From: Rhineura floridana
Taxonomy: Eukaryota > Chordata > Lepidosauria > Squamata > Rhineuridae
DNA length: 64,000 bases
Direction: 5' to 3'
NCBI RefSeq assembly: GCF_030035675.1
Contig: NC_084480.1
Coordinates: 15,457,263 to 15,521,262, forward strand
Part shown: positions 24,640 through 34,614 of the stretch, piece by piece
Layout: the number at the start of each line of letters is the position of its first letter
How positions within the stretch are numbered: the stretch's first letter is position 1
The notes under the pieces: model-generated
The model's database searches: none
Seen by the model: only the letters and a program-made list of their open reading frames with translations
What the model was told of the DNA's origin: nothing
Made by a program: the position numbers and the translations under genes

Positions 24640-25245
24640 CTCCCCTTAATTAGGTTATCCACACCTTTTCCTCCCTGCATGTGCCCCAGGTGAATAAAGA
24701 AGGAAGTGGTGATGGCGATCTTGATTTTCACCCATCCACAATGTAATTGGGCAGGTGTGGATACACTACCACCCCTTGCCGGGACTACCTACATCTTTTC
24801 ATGTCTGTTCACTGTTGGAAGTGGGGCAAGAGCAACTCCTGTTTTGTTCTTTTGTTTAAGCTCCAGAAGGAAGATAGAGCTAGGGTCCTCCAGATGGACA
24901 GGCTTGTTTACCTTTTTACCTGTGATGCTCTGACTGACTTCCTTCTGTTGGTAGACTGTGATGTCTTTAGGGAATCTTACCTGCCCCTCCTCCTTCCACC
25001 CTTTCCACTTCCTTTATTCTCTGACTGTCCAGGAGAGAGGAGACATCCCTTTGTCTCTGCTCTGTCTCCAAGCATGGGGCTAACTCCTACACCTGGGCGT
25101 TAGCTAGTTAGTTAGAACTAGGTATGCCTTTTCTATCTACTGTGTATTTCTATAAATAAAGTAGCTTTTCTTATTTTACTAAGTCTCAAGTCTCAGTGAT
25201 GCTGATGCAGGGTAAAAGCACACACTGGCACACTCGCATTTCAAC
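24640..25245 (+). mobile_element. LTR-like repeat, candidate solo LTR (fossil)
   Basis: The right half matches the fragment at 775-1085, including an AATAAA-containing block ('tataaataaagtagcttttc') near the end. No gag, pol or env coding sequence flanks it, so it would be a solo LTR of an unidentified family. Boundaries are approximate and the remnant is old and broken. Confidence 0.4.
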
Positions 25246-25554
25246 ATCTGCTATTACTCTGCTGCTGTGGTGCTGCTTTTAAATGAAATAAAGCAACACA
25301 ACTACACACAGCACAACATTCACGTGGACATGCTGCGGGGTAATGCACAATCAATCTGCAAAGAGCTTTTATTTTTTGGAATGAAATGCTTTTCATTCAA
25401 GAAGCACTTTTCAGGAATAAAAACCATGTGATAGGTCTAGACTGTGTATGTAAAAGAACAATAACTCAGTCTCCATTTATTCTAGAATAAAAATGTGTGT
25501 GTACACAGCCATTATGTTCCCTGTTTTAGCTATGCTTTTTTCCAGGTAAGGAGA
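25246..25554. other. Unassigned intergenic sequence
   Basis: AT-rich, with no gene or repeat recognised. Confidence 0.4.
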
Positions 25555-25670
25555 ATCTGCTACGGGTTTTAGTCCTATCTTTCAAGGAGCTGTGAAAATT
25601 CAGACTAAAACATGGAGCGGATTCCACTGCCCTACTGAAATGGAGCCACCAGCCACCACTGGTTCTATGT
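25555..25670. mobile_element. Family C MITE, one arm and centre
   Basis: 'gggttttagtcctatctttc' (centre) and 'gagccaccagccaccactgg' (right arm end) match the other family C copies. The left arm is missing. Confidence 0.6.
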
Positions 25671-26004
25671 AAATCATGGCTGTGTAGCACACATATGTGT
25701 GTGTGTGTTCTGGCATACATACATACATAAAATGTGAGTAAGATATTGGGTGGGTGCTGGGGCAACAGCTGTATGGAAAAGGGACAATCCAGAAGCAGGT
25801 CACAAGCATATCCTATTTTTTTTTTTAAACCAGAGATTAGAAGATAAGATTCCTCTTCAATTTTATTTGGGCCTTTCTCACGCAAATGAAGGCTTATCTT
25901 TGCTGGAAGAGACTCCATCTTTTAATCTTGTGCAATTAATTTCAGTAATAATCTCTCCATAAACCCTAAGCAAACAGAGTTATTATTTCAGAATATTTGA
26001 ACAC
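25671..26004. other. Unassigned intergenic sequence
   Basis: A (GT)n/(CATA)n patch lies at 25694-25730. No gene is seen. Confidence 0.4.
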
Positions 26005-26339
26005 TAGGGTTGCCAGGTTCAGGGCCTGAGACTGATCCTGTATCTTTAGGAGAAGAGAAAGTCAGCCAAGGGCAGGTGTTCTTCCAACTCTGTAATGGGA
26101 AAAACCACAAGGTGGAATTCTTCCTTCCCCCTGAACAACTTTTAAAGATACAGAAGACCTCTTGGTTGCCAGGCCCAGCCTCCGAGGGGTCGTCTGTATC
26201 TTTAAAAGTTGTGCAGGGGGAAGGGAGAATTCCACCTTGTGGTTTTTCCTATTACAGTTTTGCAAGAACACTTGCACTTGGCTGACTTTCTCTTCTAAAG
26301 ATACAGGATCCATCTCAGGCCATGGACCTGGCAACCCTA
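26005..26339. mobile_element. Family B palindromic MITE
   Basis: This 335-bp palindrome starts TAGGGTTGCCAGG and ends CCTGGCAACCCTA. TTGAACAC lies to its left and TGAACACC to its right, an 8-bp duplication offset by one base. Both strands show mirror reading frames caused by the palindrome. Confidence 0.85.
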
Positions 26340-26689
26340 TGAACACCCAAATTTATCTTTAATTTTGGGCTGATGCACATGACACCTAAGAAAGAGTGTA
26401 GGATTAGCAGATAACCTCACCAAATGCCTTTTTCTGTTTTGGTTGTGTGGCAGAGTAGCTGAAGTACAAAACAAATAAACAAACACTAGGGAAAGGCATG
26501 TGATTAGCAGATAACCTAACACAAACTATTTTTTCTGTTATTTGGGTTGTGACTCTCACAGAGGTGAGCATCTGTTTGAAGTTCTGCTCCACAGTAGGAC
26601 AACATCTTCTTCCTCAGGTCTATACATTTTCTGTAATGCATCAAAATCCTATGTGTGTTTAATTTAGAGAAGTAAGAGTAGCTAAGGGC
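26340..26689. other. Unassigned, with a 100-bp tandem duplication trace
   Basis: 'gattagcagataacct' occurs at 26402-26417 and again at 26502-26517. Each is followed by a similar 'tttttctgtt' then 'ggttgtg', so the second block looks like a diverged tandem copy of the first. No gene is seen. Confidence 0.45.
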
Positions 26690-26832
26690 CCCTCCAGACT
26701 GGTGATTTATGGCAGGTGTATACTGCAACATGATTTCGACACAATAATAGTGCATTAGAGGTGGATTTATTTTTCTTTAACATATTCTGAGATATTTCCC
26801 CAATGCTACCGCATTATTCCTGTCTGGAGGGG
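26690..26832. mobile_element. Small MITE with CCCCTCCAGAC inverted ends
   Basis: The left end is GGGCCCCTCCAGACTGG and the right end CCTGTCTGGAGGGGCT, inverted copies of each other. About 140 bp, AT-rich and non-coding. The superfamily is not determined. Confidence 0.6.
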
Positions 26833-26840
26833 CTATAGAG

Positions 26841-27093
26841 CAGGTGTTGCCAGCCTGTTGTCTGCAGGCACCATGGTGCCCATGAAGGCCTTCAGTGGTG
26901 CCCCCAGTAGGTAGCCCAGAATATGAGCTTTTTTTTTTTTTTTAAAGTAAGTCTCTAGCCCTCCAGAAAGAAAGTTATGGAGAAAAATGTGCAGGCACCC
27001 TTCAAAGCAATTTATGTGAAATGAGCCAGTCTGGCTGCTCCTAGGAATCCCAAGACCTGCTGTTTTGCCCTTAATTTAGGTTGGTGACCCCTG
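26841..27093. mobile_element. Non-autonomous hAT transposon, 253 bp
   Basis: The flanking 8-mers CTATAGAG (26833-26840) and CTATGGAG (27094-27101) differ at one base. The ends are CAGGTGTTGCCAGCCTG and, inverted, CAGGGGTCACCAACCT. It contains a T-run of about 17. It lies immediately beside the small MITE before it. Confidence 0.8.
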
Positions 27094-27217
27094 CTATGGA
27101 GCAACAAAAGTGGAACAAAAATAAACCAGAATATTTGTGGTATAAAAAGTTACAAGATTTTAGCAGGAAATGTGCTGATTGGAAATAAAGCAGTGTGTGC
27201 CCCAAAACTTTTGCAGG

Positions 27218-27880
27218 AACATAAGAACATAAGAAGAGCCTGCTGGATCAGGCCAGTGGCCCATCTAGTCCAGCATCCTGTTCTCACAGTGGCCAACCAG
27301 GTGCCTGGGGGAAGCCCGCAAGCAGGACCCGAGTGCAAGAACACTCTCCCCTCCTGAGGCTTCCGGCAACTGGTTTTCAGAAGCATGCTGCTTCTGACTA
27401 GGGTGGCAGAGCACAGCCATCATGGCTAGTAGCCATTGATAGCCCTGTCCTCCATGAATTTGTCTAATCTTCTTTTAAAGCCGTCCAAGCTGGTGGCCAT
27501 TACTGCATCTTGTGGGAGCAAATTCCATAGTTTAACTATGCGCTGAGTAAAGAAGTACTTCCTTTTGTCTGTCCTGAATCTTCCAACATTCAGCTTCTTT
27601 GAATGTCCACGAGTTCTAGTATTATGAGACAGGGAGAAGAACTTTTCTCTATCCACTTTCTCAATGCCATGCATAATTTTATACACTTCTATCATGTCTC
27701 CTCTGACCCGCCTTTTCTCTAAACTAAAAAGCCCCAAATGCTGCAACCTTTCCTCGTAAGGGAGTCGCTCCATCCCCTTGATCATTCTGGTTGCCTTCTT
27801 CTGAACCTTTTCCAACTCTATAATATCCTTTTTGAGATGAGGCGACCAGAACTGTACACAGTATTGAAAGTGGGATCACA
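27218..27880 (-). mobile_element. CR1 LINE, 5'-truncated, minus strand
   Basis: The left end has the tail repeats AACATAAGAACATAAG. The ORF2 C-terminal frame (27815-27426) encodes KVQKKATRMIKGMERLPYEE through WNLLPQDAV to MEDRAINGY. It is nearly identical at protein level to the longer CR1 at 33.3-37.4 kb, so both belong to one subfamily that was active fairly recently. It is truncated in the RT thumb/C-terminal region, as usual for LINEs. Confidence 0.92.
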
Positions 27881-28306
27881 TATGACCTCCCCAATATCAT
27901 CATGAGCATAAATCATCATGAATGTGCAATAAAAAGGACATCTGCAGGGGCCCTAAATTTAGTTGGACATACTCCCAACTAAGTAAGCATGAATAGATTG
28001 TCAGACTGATCCACTGTGTGTTTGCTTGGAGCTAAGCCATACTGTATTCAGTGACACTCCCAGGAAAGTGTGCATAAGGGTGCCATCTTAAAGCAACAAT
28101 TTCCAGTGGGTGTTCTTTGTTTCCGTTTCAGACATCTGGAGTGCTACTTTAACATCATGTGGGGATTGGAAACTATAGTGATTCAGCTGTAACACTGGAA
28201 AAGAGTCTTGTGTTATCTTAAAGTCTAAGAAATGTTATTCTGGCATCAGCTTTCATGGATTACAATATGCTTCACCATATGCATGATTTTACCTACATAT
28301 ATAATT
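27881..28306. other. Unassigned intergenic sequence
   Basis: No gene or clear repeat. Confidence 0.4.
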
Positions 28307-28566
28307 TAGGGTTGCCGGGTTCAGGGCCTGAGACTGATCCTGTATCTTTAGGAGAAGAGAAAGTCAGCCGAGTGCCGGTGTTCTTGCAACACTATAATGG
28401 AGAAAGCCACAAGGTGGAATTCTCCCTTCTCCCTGCGCAACAGGAAGGAAGGAATTCCACCTTGTAGTTTTTCCCATTACAGTGTTGCAAGAACACCGGC
28501 ACTTGGCTGACTTTCTCTTCCCCTAAAGATACAGGATCAGTCTCAGGCCCTGAACCTGGCAACCTT
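28307..28566. mobile_element. Family B palindromic MITE, shorter copy
   Basis: It starts TAGGGTTGCCGGGTT and ends GAACCTGGCAACC. The central part, including the 'aagatacagaagacctcttg' block present in other copies, is missing, so it is about 70 bp shorter. Confidence 0.8.
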
Positions 28567-28654
28567 CACATAATTTTGGGAAGGTGGGGAGCAGTGCCAC
28601 AACAAATAAACTTACTGCTATGCATTTCTAACACTTTGGCCCCATTCATCTATG

Positions 28655-28770
28655 GCAGGAGTCGGCAACCTTTTTGGACCCGAAGGCACATTTCAAATTT
28701 TGAGAATGTACTGGGAACACCAGTCACAACATGGTTGCCGTGAGGGTGAGGCATAACACAAAATTAGAAA
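28655..28770. mobile_element. hAT-like fragment
   Basis: 'ggcaggagtcggcaaccttt' and 'gacccgaaggcacatttcaa' resemble the start of hAT non-autonomous elements such as those at 30.7 and 45.96 kb. Confidence 0.5.
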
Positions 28771-28779
28771 GTAGTCATA

Positions 28780-29015
28780 GTAAAGCTTTTCACATAAGAA
28801 ATCGAATAAATATATAAATAATGGTTTTTTAAACTTTTTAAGCCTTTTTTAAAAATGTCTTTAAAGCTTTTAAAATGTTTTTAAAGTTGTTTGTTTTAAG
28901 GTATTTTAAGGTCTGTTTTTATGATGTTTTTAAGTGTTTTTAGCACTTTGTTTGCCGCCCTGGGCTGCTGCTGGGAGGATGGGCGGGATATAAATCAAGT
29001 AATAAATAAATGTAT
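28780..29015 (+). mobile_element. L2-type LINE 3' end
   Basis: TTTTAAAG-rich UTR, then 'gccgccctgggctgctgctg' and 'gggcgggatataaatcaagt' with an (AATA)n tail. The stem CCGCCC/GGGCGG (28955-28986) is kept. Confidence 0.72.
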
Positions 29016-29034
29016 GAACAGGGTTAAAGTCATC

Positions 29035-29315
29035 CAGGTTCTCAGGGGGTCTTAGACCCCTTACTTTTTAGGAGTAGGCTCTCTATGTCTCCAGTATCCT
29101 ATGAACCAATCAGCATGAAAGGGGAGAGTGTTAGCCACTGAGAAGACACTTCTAACATGCTTCCTTGTCCTTTCCTGCGGATTGGAGCCAATCAGAGTGA
29201 AAGGAGGCAAGTCGGTCACTGAGAAGATTCTTCTCAGTAGCTAACACACTCCTCTTTCATGCTCATTAGCTCCTAAGAACATCTGTTGTGGTGGGCGAAG
29301 GCATTATCAAGGGTA
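29035..29315. mobile_element. Family F repeat, left part (split)
   Basis: It matches 23650-23960 block by block ('gttagccactgagaagacac', 'cttctcagtagctaacacac', 'gaacatctgttgtggtggg'). It breaks off at about 29315 and resumes at about 29690. Confidence 0.65.
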
Positions 29316-29690
29316 ATCTCCAGGTAGGGCTAGGTAAGGACAGCCTGGCTGGGAGTCCAGAGTCTGTGAGTTCAAATCCCCGCTCATGTCTCCTGGGTGT
29401 CAAGGGCCAGCTAAGGATCACCCCACAGTGAGTGGCTCAGGGGTTATGTGCCCTGCCACCTGTGCAGCCGTGGGCAAGCTGCATAGTCCCAAGGAGCCCA
29501 CTTGCCCCCCCCAGTTGCAGACAAGGAAGGGGCTGGCTTATGCAGCTGTGGCAAGCTGAGCAGGCCCTAGCCAGCTGGGGAGGACTAGCCTCAGAGGGAG
29601 GCAATGGTAAACCCCCTCTGAATACCGCTTACCATGAAAACCCTATTCATAGGGTCACCATAAGTCAGGATTGACTTGAAGGCAGGCCAT
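29316..29690 (+). mobile_element. SINE inserted into family F repeat
   Basis: It has a tRNA-like B-box (GTTCAAATCCCC) near 29370 and a long GC-rich body. The 3' part ('ggcaatggtaaaccccctct', 'ttcatagggtcaccataagt') equals that of the 5S SINE at 21.7 kb. The insertion interrupts the repeat on both sides, so the SINE is the younger of the two. Confidence 0.7.
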
Positions 29691-29820
29691 TTCCATTTTC
29701 ATTCTTATCCCAGCAGCAAAAAAAGGAGGGGAAGGGGAGGAGGCATGACTGTGACTATCATGAAGGGACCCTGCACTTCTGAATTTGCCACTACACTACT
29801 ATGTATGACAGCATGTACAA
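29691..29820. mobile_element. Family F repeat, right part
   Basis: 'cccagcagcaaaaaaaggag' and 'catgactgtgactatcatga' correspond to 23975-24030 in the unbroken copy. Confidence 0.6.
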
Positions 29821-30689
29821 TGGTAAAATCCGGAAAGTGGTGGTGTGAGCTGCACCACTTTCAGAGTCTAGGGTGTATGTGGAGGGGTGCCATTTGTTTT
29901 AATGTTCCCCCACATAAAAGCTCAGTGCAATTAAAAAGCTGAAGGTTCTAGCTCAGCCCACATCCTGCTGCATTCGGTTTGTTCTCACAGTAGGGATTTT
30001 TTGTGTGCAAAGAAACATTCTAAAATGCGACCTTCCACCTACAACCTAAAATGGCTCAGTCCATTCTACCGCCTTGGAATCCACCACATCAAGCTCTAGT
30101 CAGGCATTTGTTAATTGCATCCCTGGAAGGGCTGCAGGGTCATGTGACCCAGCCCCAAGATGTCTAAAGGAGGGTTGCGAGTGCATTTGGCTGAGCACAG
30201 TTACAAGCCTTCCCACAATCAGGAGCCCTGTGCGATGCAGGGTCCCAGCCAGTCACAGGGAAGACTGCAGCATGGTGTAGCCAAACACACTTACAATCCT
30301 CCTTCAGAACTTCCTGCTCAGCACAGGAAAGTTGGGGCAGGAGATGTGGGGCCGGTGCACATTGCCCCATGGCCATTCCACAGAAGGCAGTTAGCAAACG
30401 CCTGAAGACAGCTCCTGTCTTCTGCACATGTAGACGCAGCCAATCAGGCATGACTAAGGAGTGAGCGAGCGGTGATTTCAGACTGGAAGCAGAGACTCTG
30501 GGCGCAGGATGGCAGAGGGGGTGAAGCCCTTCGTAAGGTTGGCTGCAGGGGCATAAAACACAAATGTCATTGTAGTTAAGGCTAATCGATAAAGAAGTGG
30601 GACAGGTGCGCCCGCCCCATTTTGCAGGAGCCAATAACTGCACAGCATTATTTGCTTGCTGTTCCTTGGGAGCACAGTTTTGCTGTCGA
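29821..30689. other. Unassigned, GC-moderate intergenic sequence
   Basis: A 187-residue minus-strand frame (30727-30164) has no recognisable domain. Its composition is Cys/Pro/Ala-rich, it lacks splice or promoter support and it overlaps repeat sequence at its start. I do not call it a gene. Confidence 0.4.
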
Positions 30690-31050
30690 GCAGGGTTAAG
30701 GAACTGTTTCCGTCCTGAGGGCCACATGCTTCATCATATGCAACCTCACAGGGGCCACATGCCCGGGGTTGTGGAGCCGAAGACAAAAGAAGGCAGAGCC
30801 ACAGTTGTGACCCTTGCCTTTATACAGTAGGCTGCTTTCCAGCCCCGCAGTCGTCACACATTTCTCTATCCTTCAGCCAGGAAAGCGTTATCATAGTTCA
30901 AGGACACATATCCAACCACACAAAAGCACTCAAGGATGCAAAGCAGAGCCAGCTAGGGGTGTGGCCTGGGGAGAAGGGAATTGCCTTGGGACAACTCTGG
31001 GGGCCACATAGAGGGACCTGGAGGGCCACATTCAGCCCCCAAGCCTGAAG
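30690..31050. mobile_element. hAT-like non-autonomous element
   Basis: 'gcagggttaaggaactgttt' and 'gagggccacatgcttcatca' at the left and 'gagggccacattcagccccc' at the right frame a non-coding interior. It is related to the 45.96-46.11 kb copy. Boundaries are approximate. Confidence 0.5.
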
Positions 31051-31189
31051 CTGAGCCGAGAGCTATACTGGGGGTGGGGAGTGGACAGGCAGAGCACAGC
31101 TTGACAGCAAAGAGCCCAAGCCTCCAAACAGAGACTTCCTCACTGTTCCATTTTATGTTCAGGAGGCAGCTGGACAGCCACCGCTCAGA

Positions 31190-31275
31190 TATGCTTTAAC
31201 TTGGATTCCTGCAATAAGCAAAGGGTTAGACTGGATGGGCTTATAGGCCCCTTCCAACTCTTACCCTTCTATGAT
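31190..31275 (+). mobile_element. CR1 LINE 3' end
   Basis: 'gggttagactggatgggctt' and 'ccccttccaactcttaccct' end in TTCTATGATAAT, a CR1-type tail. Confidence 0.6.
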
Positions 31276-31407
31276 AATATTGCCCTTCCCCGCTACTGGC
31301 TTGGAGCCTTGCACTCCTCTTCCAATTTCTGACAAGCCCCTCCAGAATGTTGCCTGGTTAAACTGAGGATGAAGACCCTTAGTGTGGCGGCGATAGTTCC
31401 TCTAAAG

Positions 31408-31524
31408 CAGAGCTTGGAAAAGTTACTTTTTTAAACTACAGCTCCCATCAGCCCCAGCCAGCATGGCCACTGGATTGGGCTGATGGGAGTTGTAGTTCCA
31501 AAAAAGTAACTTTTCCAAGCTCTG
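31408..31524. mobile_element. Family A palindromic MITE, near-perfect
   Basis: 117 bp with ends CAGAGCTTGGAAAAGT and, inverted, the same sequence. It is flanked by CTCTAAAG (31400-31407) and CTCTAGAG (31525-31532). Both arms include AAAGTTACTTTTTT-like runs and 'aactacagctcccatcagcc'. Confidence 0.88.
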
Positions 31525-31619
31525 CTCTAGAGGTGAAGCCTCCAGGGGCATGGGCTCCAGAGATCCTGTCTCAGGAGTTTCAGACTCAACAGCTCCTTAT
31601 CTCCTCCAGAGGGCCCTGA

Positions 31620-31875
31620 GGCTGTGAACACACCAGTCACCTACAGCAAAGTGTTTCCATTAGCCACACCTGGAGGGGGAACAGGTTGATCTACTGATCA
31701 GTTGCAAAATCTCTTTGAATCTGATTTTTTTTAAAAATGCGCTCCAGCTGCTCCTACCAGGTTTTACAGTAAAAAGAGGTAGGGTTTGACTAGGTTCGCA
31801 TGCCCCCGTTTTCAGAAGAGAGAAGTGGAGACGCACTGGAACTGGCAGAATAGGGAGTGTGTCTCTACCCTTAGT
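31620..31875. mobile_element. Repeat family E
   Basis: 'acagcaaagtgtttccatta', 'gccacacctggagggggaac' and the end 'gagtgtgtctctacccttag' match the copies at 11.1 and 19.7 kb. Confidence 0.6.
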
Positions 31876-31886
31876 CTCCACTAGTT

Positions 31887-32427
31887 TGTTATGTGCCTTC
31901 AAGCTGACTACGACTTACGGCGATCCTATGAATCAATGACCTCCAAGAGCAACTGTCATGAACCACCCTGTTCAGATCTTGTAATTTCAGATCTGTAGCT
32001 TCCTTTATGGAATCAATCCATCTCTTCTTTGGCCTTCCTCTTTTTCTACTCCCTTCTGTTTTTCCAAGCATTATTGCCTTTTCTAGTGAATAATGTCTTC
32101 TCATGATGTGTCCAAAGTAGGATAACCTCAGTTTCATCATTCTAGCTTCTAGTGATAGTTGTGGTTTAATTTGTTCTAACACCCAATTATTTGTTTTTTT
32201 CGCGGTCCATGGTATGTGCAAAGCTCTCCTCCAACACCACCTTTGAAATGAGTTTTTTTCCCTCTTATCCGCTTTTTTCACTGTCCAACTTTCACATCCA
32301 CACATAGAGATCAGGAATACCATGGTCTGAATGATCCTGACTTTAGTGTTCAGTGATACATCTTTGCATCTAGGAAGTTCTCTCATAGCTGCCCTCCCCA
32401 GTCCTAGCCTTTTTCTGATTTCTTGAC
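31887..32427 (-). mobile_element. RTE-like LINE, 3' end with ORF C-terminus
   Basis: The minus-strand frame (32386-31889) encodes the C-terminal domain after [47 protein letters not shown] and [15 protein letters not shown]. This order is characteristic of RTE/BovB-type LINE proteins. The tail 'gttatgtgccttcaagctga' is the one shared with the 5S SINE. It is 5'-truncated and the frame shows substitutions (for example MRRHYS where the other copy has MRRHDS). Confidence 0.85.
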
Positions 32428-32757
32428 ACTAGAAACGGGGCTTTTAGTGTTACAGCTTCAGCTCTCTGGAATCCATTACCAGCCAAAATTAGACAAGAGC
32501 CTAAAACGATGATGTTTAGGCGCCTACTAAATATATTTTTGTTTAGGAATTCTTTCCGTGAGGCGTAACCCAGTCATTTACAGAATATAAATTTTATAGC
32601 TGATGAAACTGTTTTGTTGCTTTTGGAGATTGCAGGGATGACTTTCTTGATTTGGGGAGCTTGTTTTTTTGTGAGTTTTATCCTATTTTTATCTTGTATG
32701 CTGCTTGGATGGCTTTATGCTGTGAAGCGGCCTATAAATTTGAACTGTTGTTGTTGA
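32428..32757 (+). mobile_element. L2-type LINE 3' end
   Basis: The start encodes an ALWNPLPAKIRQEP-like segment, the end of L2 ORF2. The UTR follows, then the stem GCTGCTT/AAGCGGC (32700-32731) and a short TTGTTGTTG end. It directly abuts the RTE-like copy. Confidence 0.7.
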
Positions 32758-32904
32758 GTTCAGGCTCTGCTGCATGCTTCATCATGAGGCTGAAGCCTGG
32801 GCTGTTCTCTGGTGATGCTGGGCTGATGGATCAGGCCAGCTCCTTCAAGGTAGAGCCCATGTGCTGTTCCAGGTGGGGGATCCTGACAAATATTCATGAA
32901 CTGT

Positions 32905-33070
32905 CTCATTGGTACAGTCAGTGGTAGAGCATGTTCTGCATAAAGAAAACCCCACGTCCAACTGCTGGCATCTCCAGGTAGGGATAGGAAAGACCCTAGT
33001 CTGAAATTCTGGAGAGTTGCTGCTAATCACTGTGGACAATACTGAACTGGATGGGCATAGGGCAGCGTCC
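32905..33070 (+). mobile_element. tRNA-derived SINE
   Basis: 'tacagtcagtggtagagcat' head, then 'gctggcatctccaggtaggg' and 'gtggacaatactgaactgga'. Confidence 0.75.
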
Positions 33071-33077
33071 AACTTAG

Positions 33078-33215
33078 GGGAAGGGCCATAGCTCAACTCC
33101 CTTGCATGCAGCAGGTCCCAGGTTCAATCTCCCATATCTCCAGGTAGGGCTGGAAATGTCCCCTGCTTGAAACCCAAGGGAGCCACTGCCAGTCAGTGTA
33201 GACAGCCAGGGCCCC
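33078..33215 (+). mobile_element. tRNA-derived SINE, tandem neighbour
   Basis: 'gaagggccatagctcaactc', 'aggtcccaggttcaatctcc' and 'cagtcagtgtagacagcc'. A second copy in the same orientation directly follows the first, with a small deletion in the head. Confidence 0.75.
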
Positions 33216-34614
33216 CCACTCTGCCCGTCTGTTCCCTGACCTCAACTAAACCGCAGTCTCCAACCCATTGACGTAATAAACCTTAAACAAAACTATGCAG
33301 GTAAGAAGCCAGCAGGGGTGTGGGGGCTTTCCAGTGTTTTGCACCGCCTGCAGCATGTATGACTATCTGCCTGTTGGACAGAAGTCGTGGGTGTGCTCTC
33401 GGTGCAATGAGCTCCTGGCTCTCCGGGAATGACTTCACTTCCTTGAGGCCAAGGTTCCTGACCTGGAAAAGCTGAGAGAGGCAGAGAGGTGTGTGGAGGA
33501 GGCCTTCAGGGACGTTATAGCTGTGTCCCACTCCAACGATGATAGCTCTGCTGCTATCATGGACAACGATGGTCTCGGGGAAGGAGAGCATCCAGCTGAG
33601 GAAGAGGGAAATTATCCCTTAGAAGGGACCCATTCCTTGGGGGATGAGCAGCTATCCTCTCGTGCCGAGGATATATCTCCAGGGGGTGGAGGGATCCTTG
33701 TAGTGGGTGATTCAATCATTAGGAACATAGACAGTGGGGGTGTGTGATGGGTGTGTAGACCGCAAGGTGTTTTGCCTGCCTGGTGCGAAGGTTGCGGATA
33801 TCGCCCGTCGTTTAGATAGTTTGGTAGACAGTGCTGGGAAGGAGTCAGTGGTCGTGGTGCACGTTGGCACCAACGACATGGGGAAATGCAGCCGTTAGGT
33901 CCTGGAAGCAAAATTTAGGTTGCTAGGTAGGATGCTGAAAGCCAGGACCTCCAAGGTGGCTTTCTCTGAAATGCTACCAGTTCCACGCGCAGGACCAGCC
34001 AGACAGGCCCAGCTTCGCAGTCTCAATGAGTGGATGAGACGATGGTGTCGGGTGGAAGGGTTTGGATTTGTTAGGCACTGGGGAACATTTTGGGACAAGC
34101 CGGGCCTGTACAAAAGGGACGGGCTCCACTTGAACCAGAATGGAACCAGACTGCTGGCACTTAAAATTTAAAAGGTGGCAGAGCAGCTTTTAAACTGACT
34201 GTGGGGGGAAACCCGACAGGAGCTGAGAAAGGTCCGGTTCGGAATAAACCTCCCCCCTGGGATAAAAACCAAAGAAATGATGAAATTTTAAAAGGGGTAG
34301 GCCTAGAAGTAGGCATTGTGAGAGCAGGGGCACAGGATATAAATTCAGAAGAGCAAAATTACCACAGGCCTAACCACAAGTGCCAAAGACACTTGAAGAG
34401 AGACACTGCTTACAAGTGCCTGTAGGCTAATGCTAGGAGCCTGCGAACCAAGATGGGAGAACTGGAGTGCTTGGTCTTAGAGGAGAGCGTTGATATAGTG
34501 AGCATAACGGAGACCTGGTAGAATGGAGAAAACCAGTGGGATACGGTTATCCCTGGATATAAACTATATCGGAAGGACAGGGAAGGACGTATTGGTGGCG
34601 GAGTCGCTCTATAC

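Noticed and set aside
30164-30727. 187-residue minus-strand frame
   Set aside because: No recognisable domain, splice sites or promoter. It overlaps a hAT-like repeat and has biased composition.
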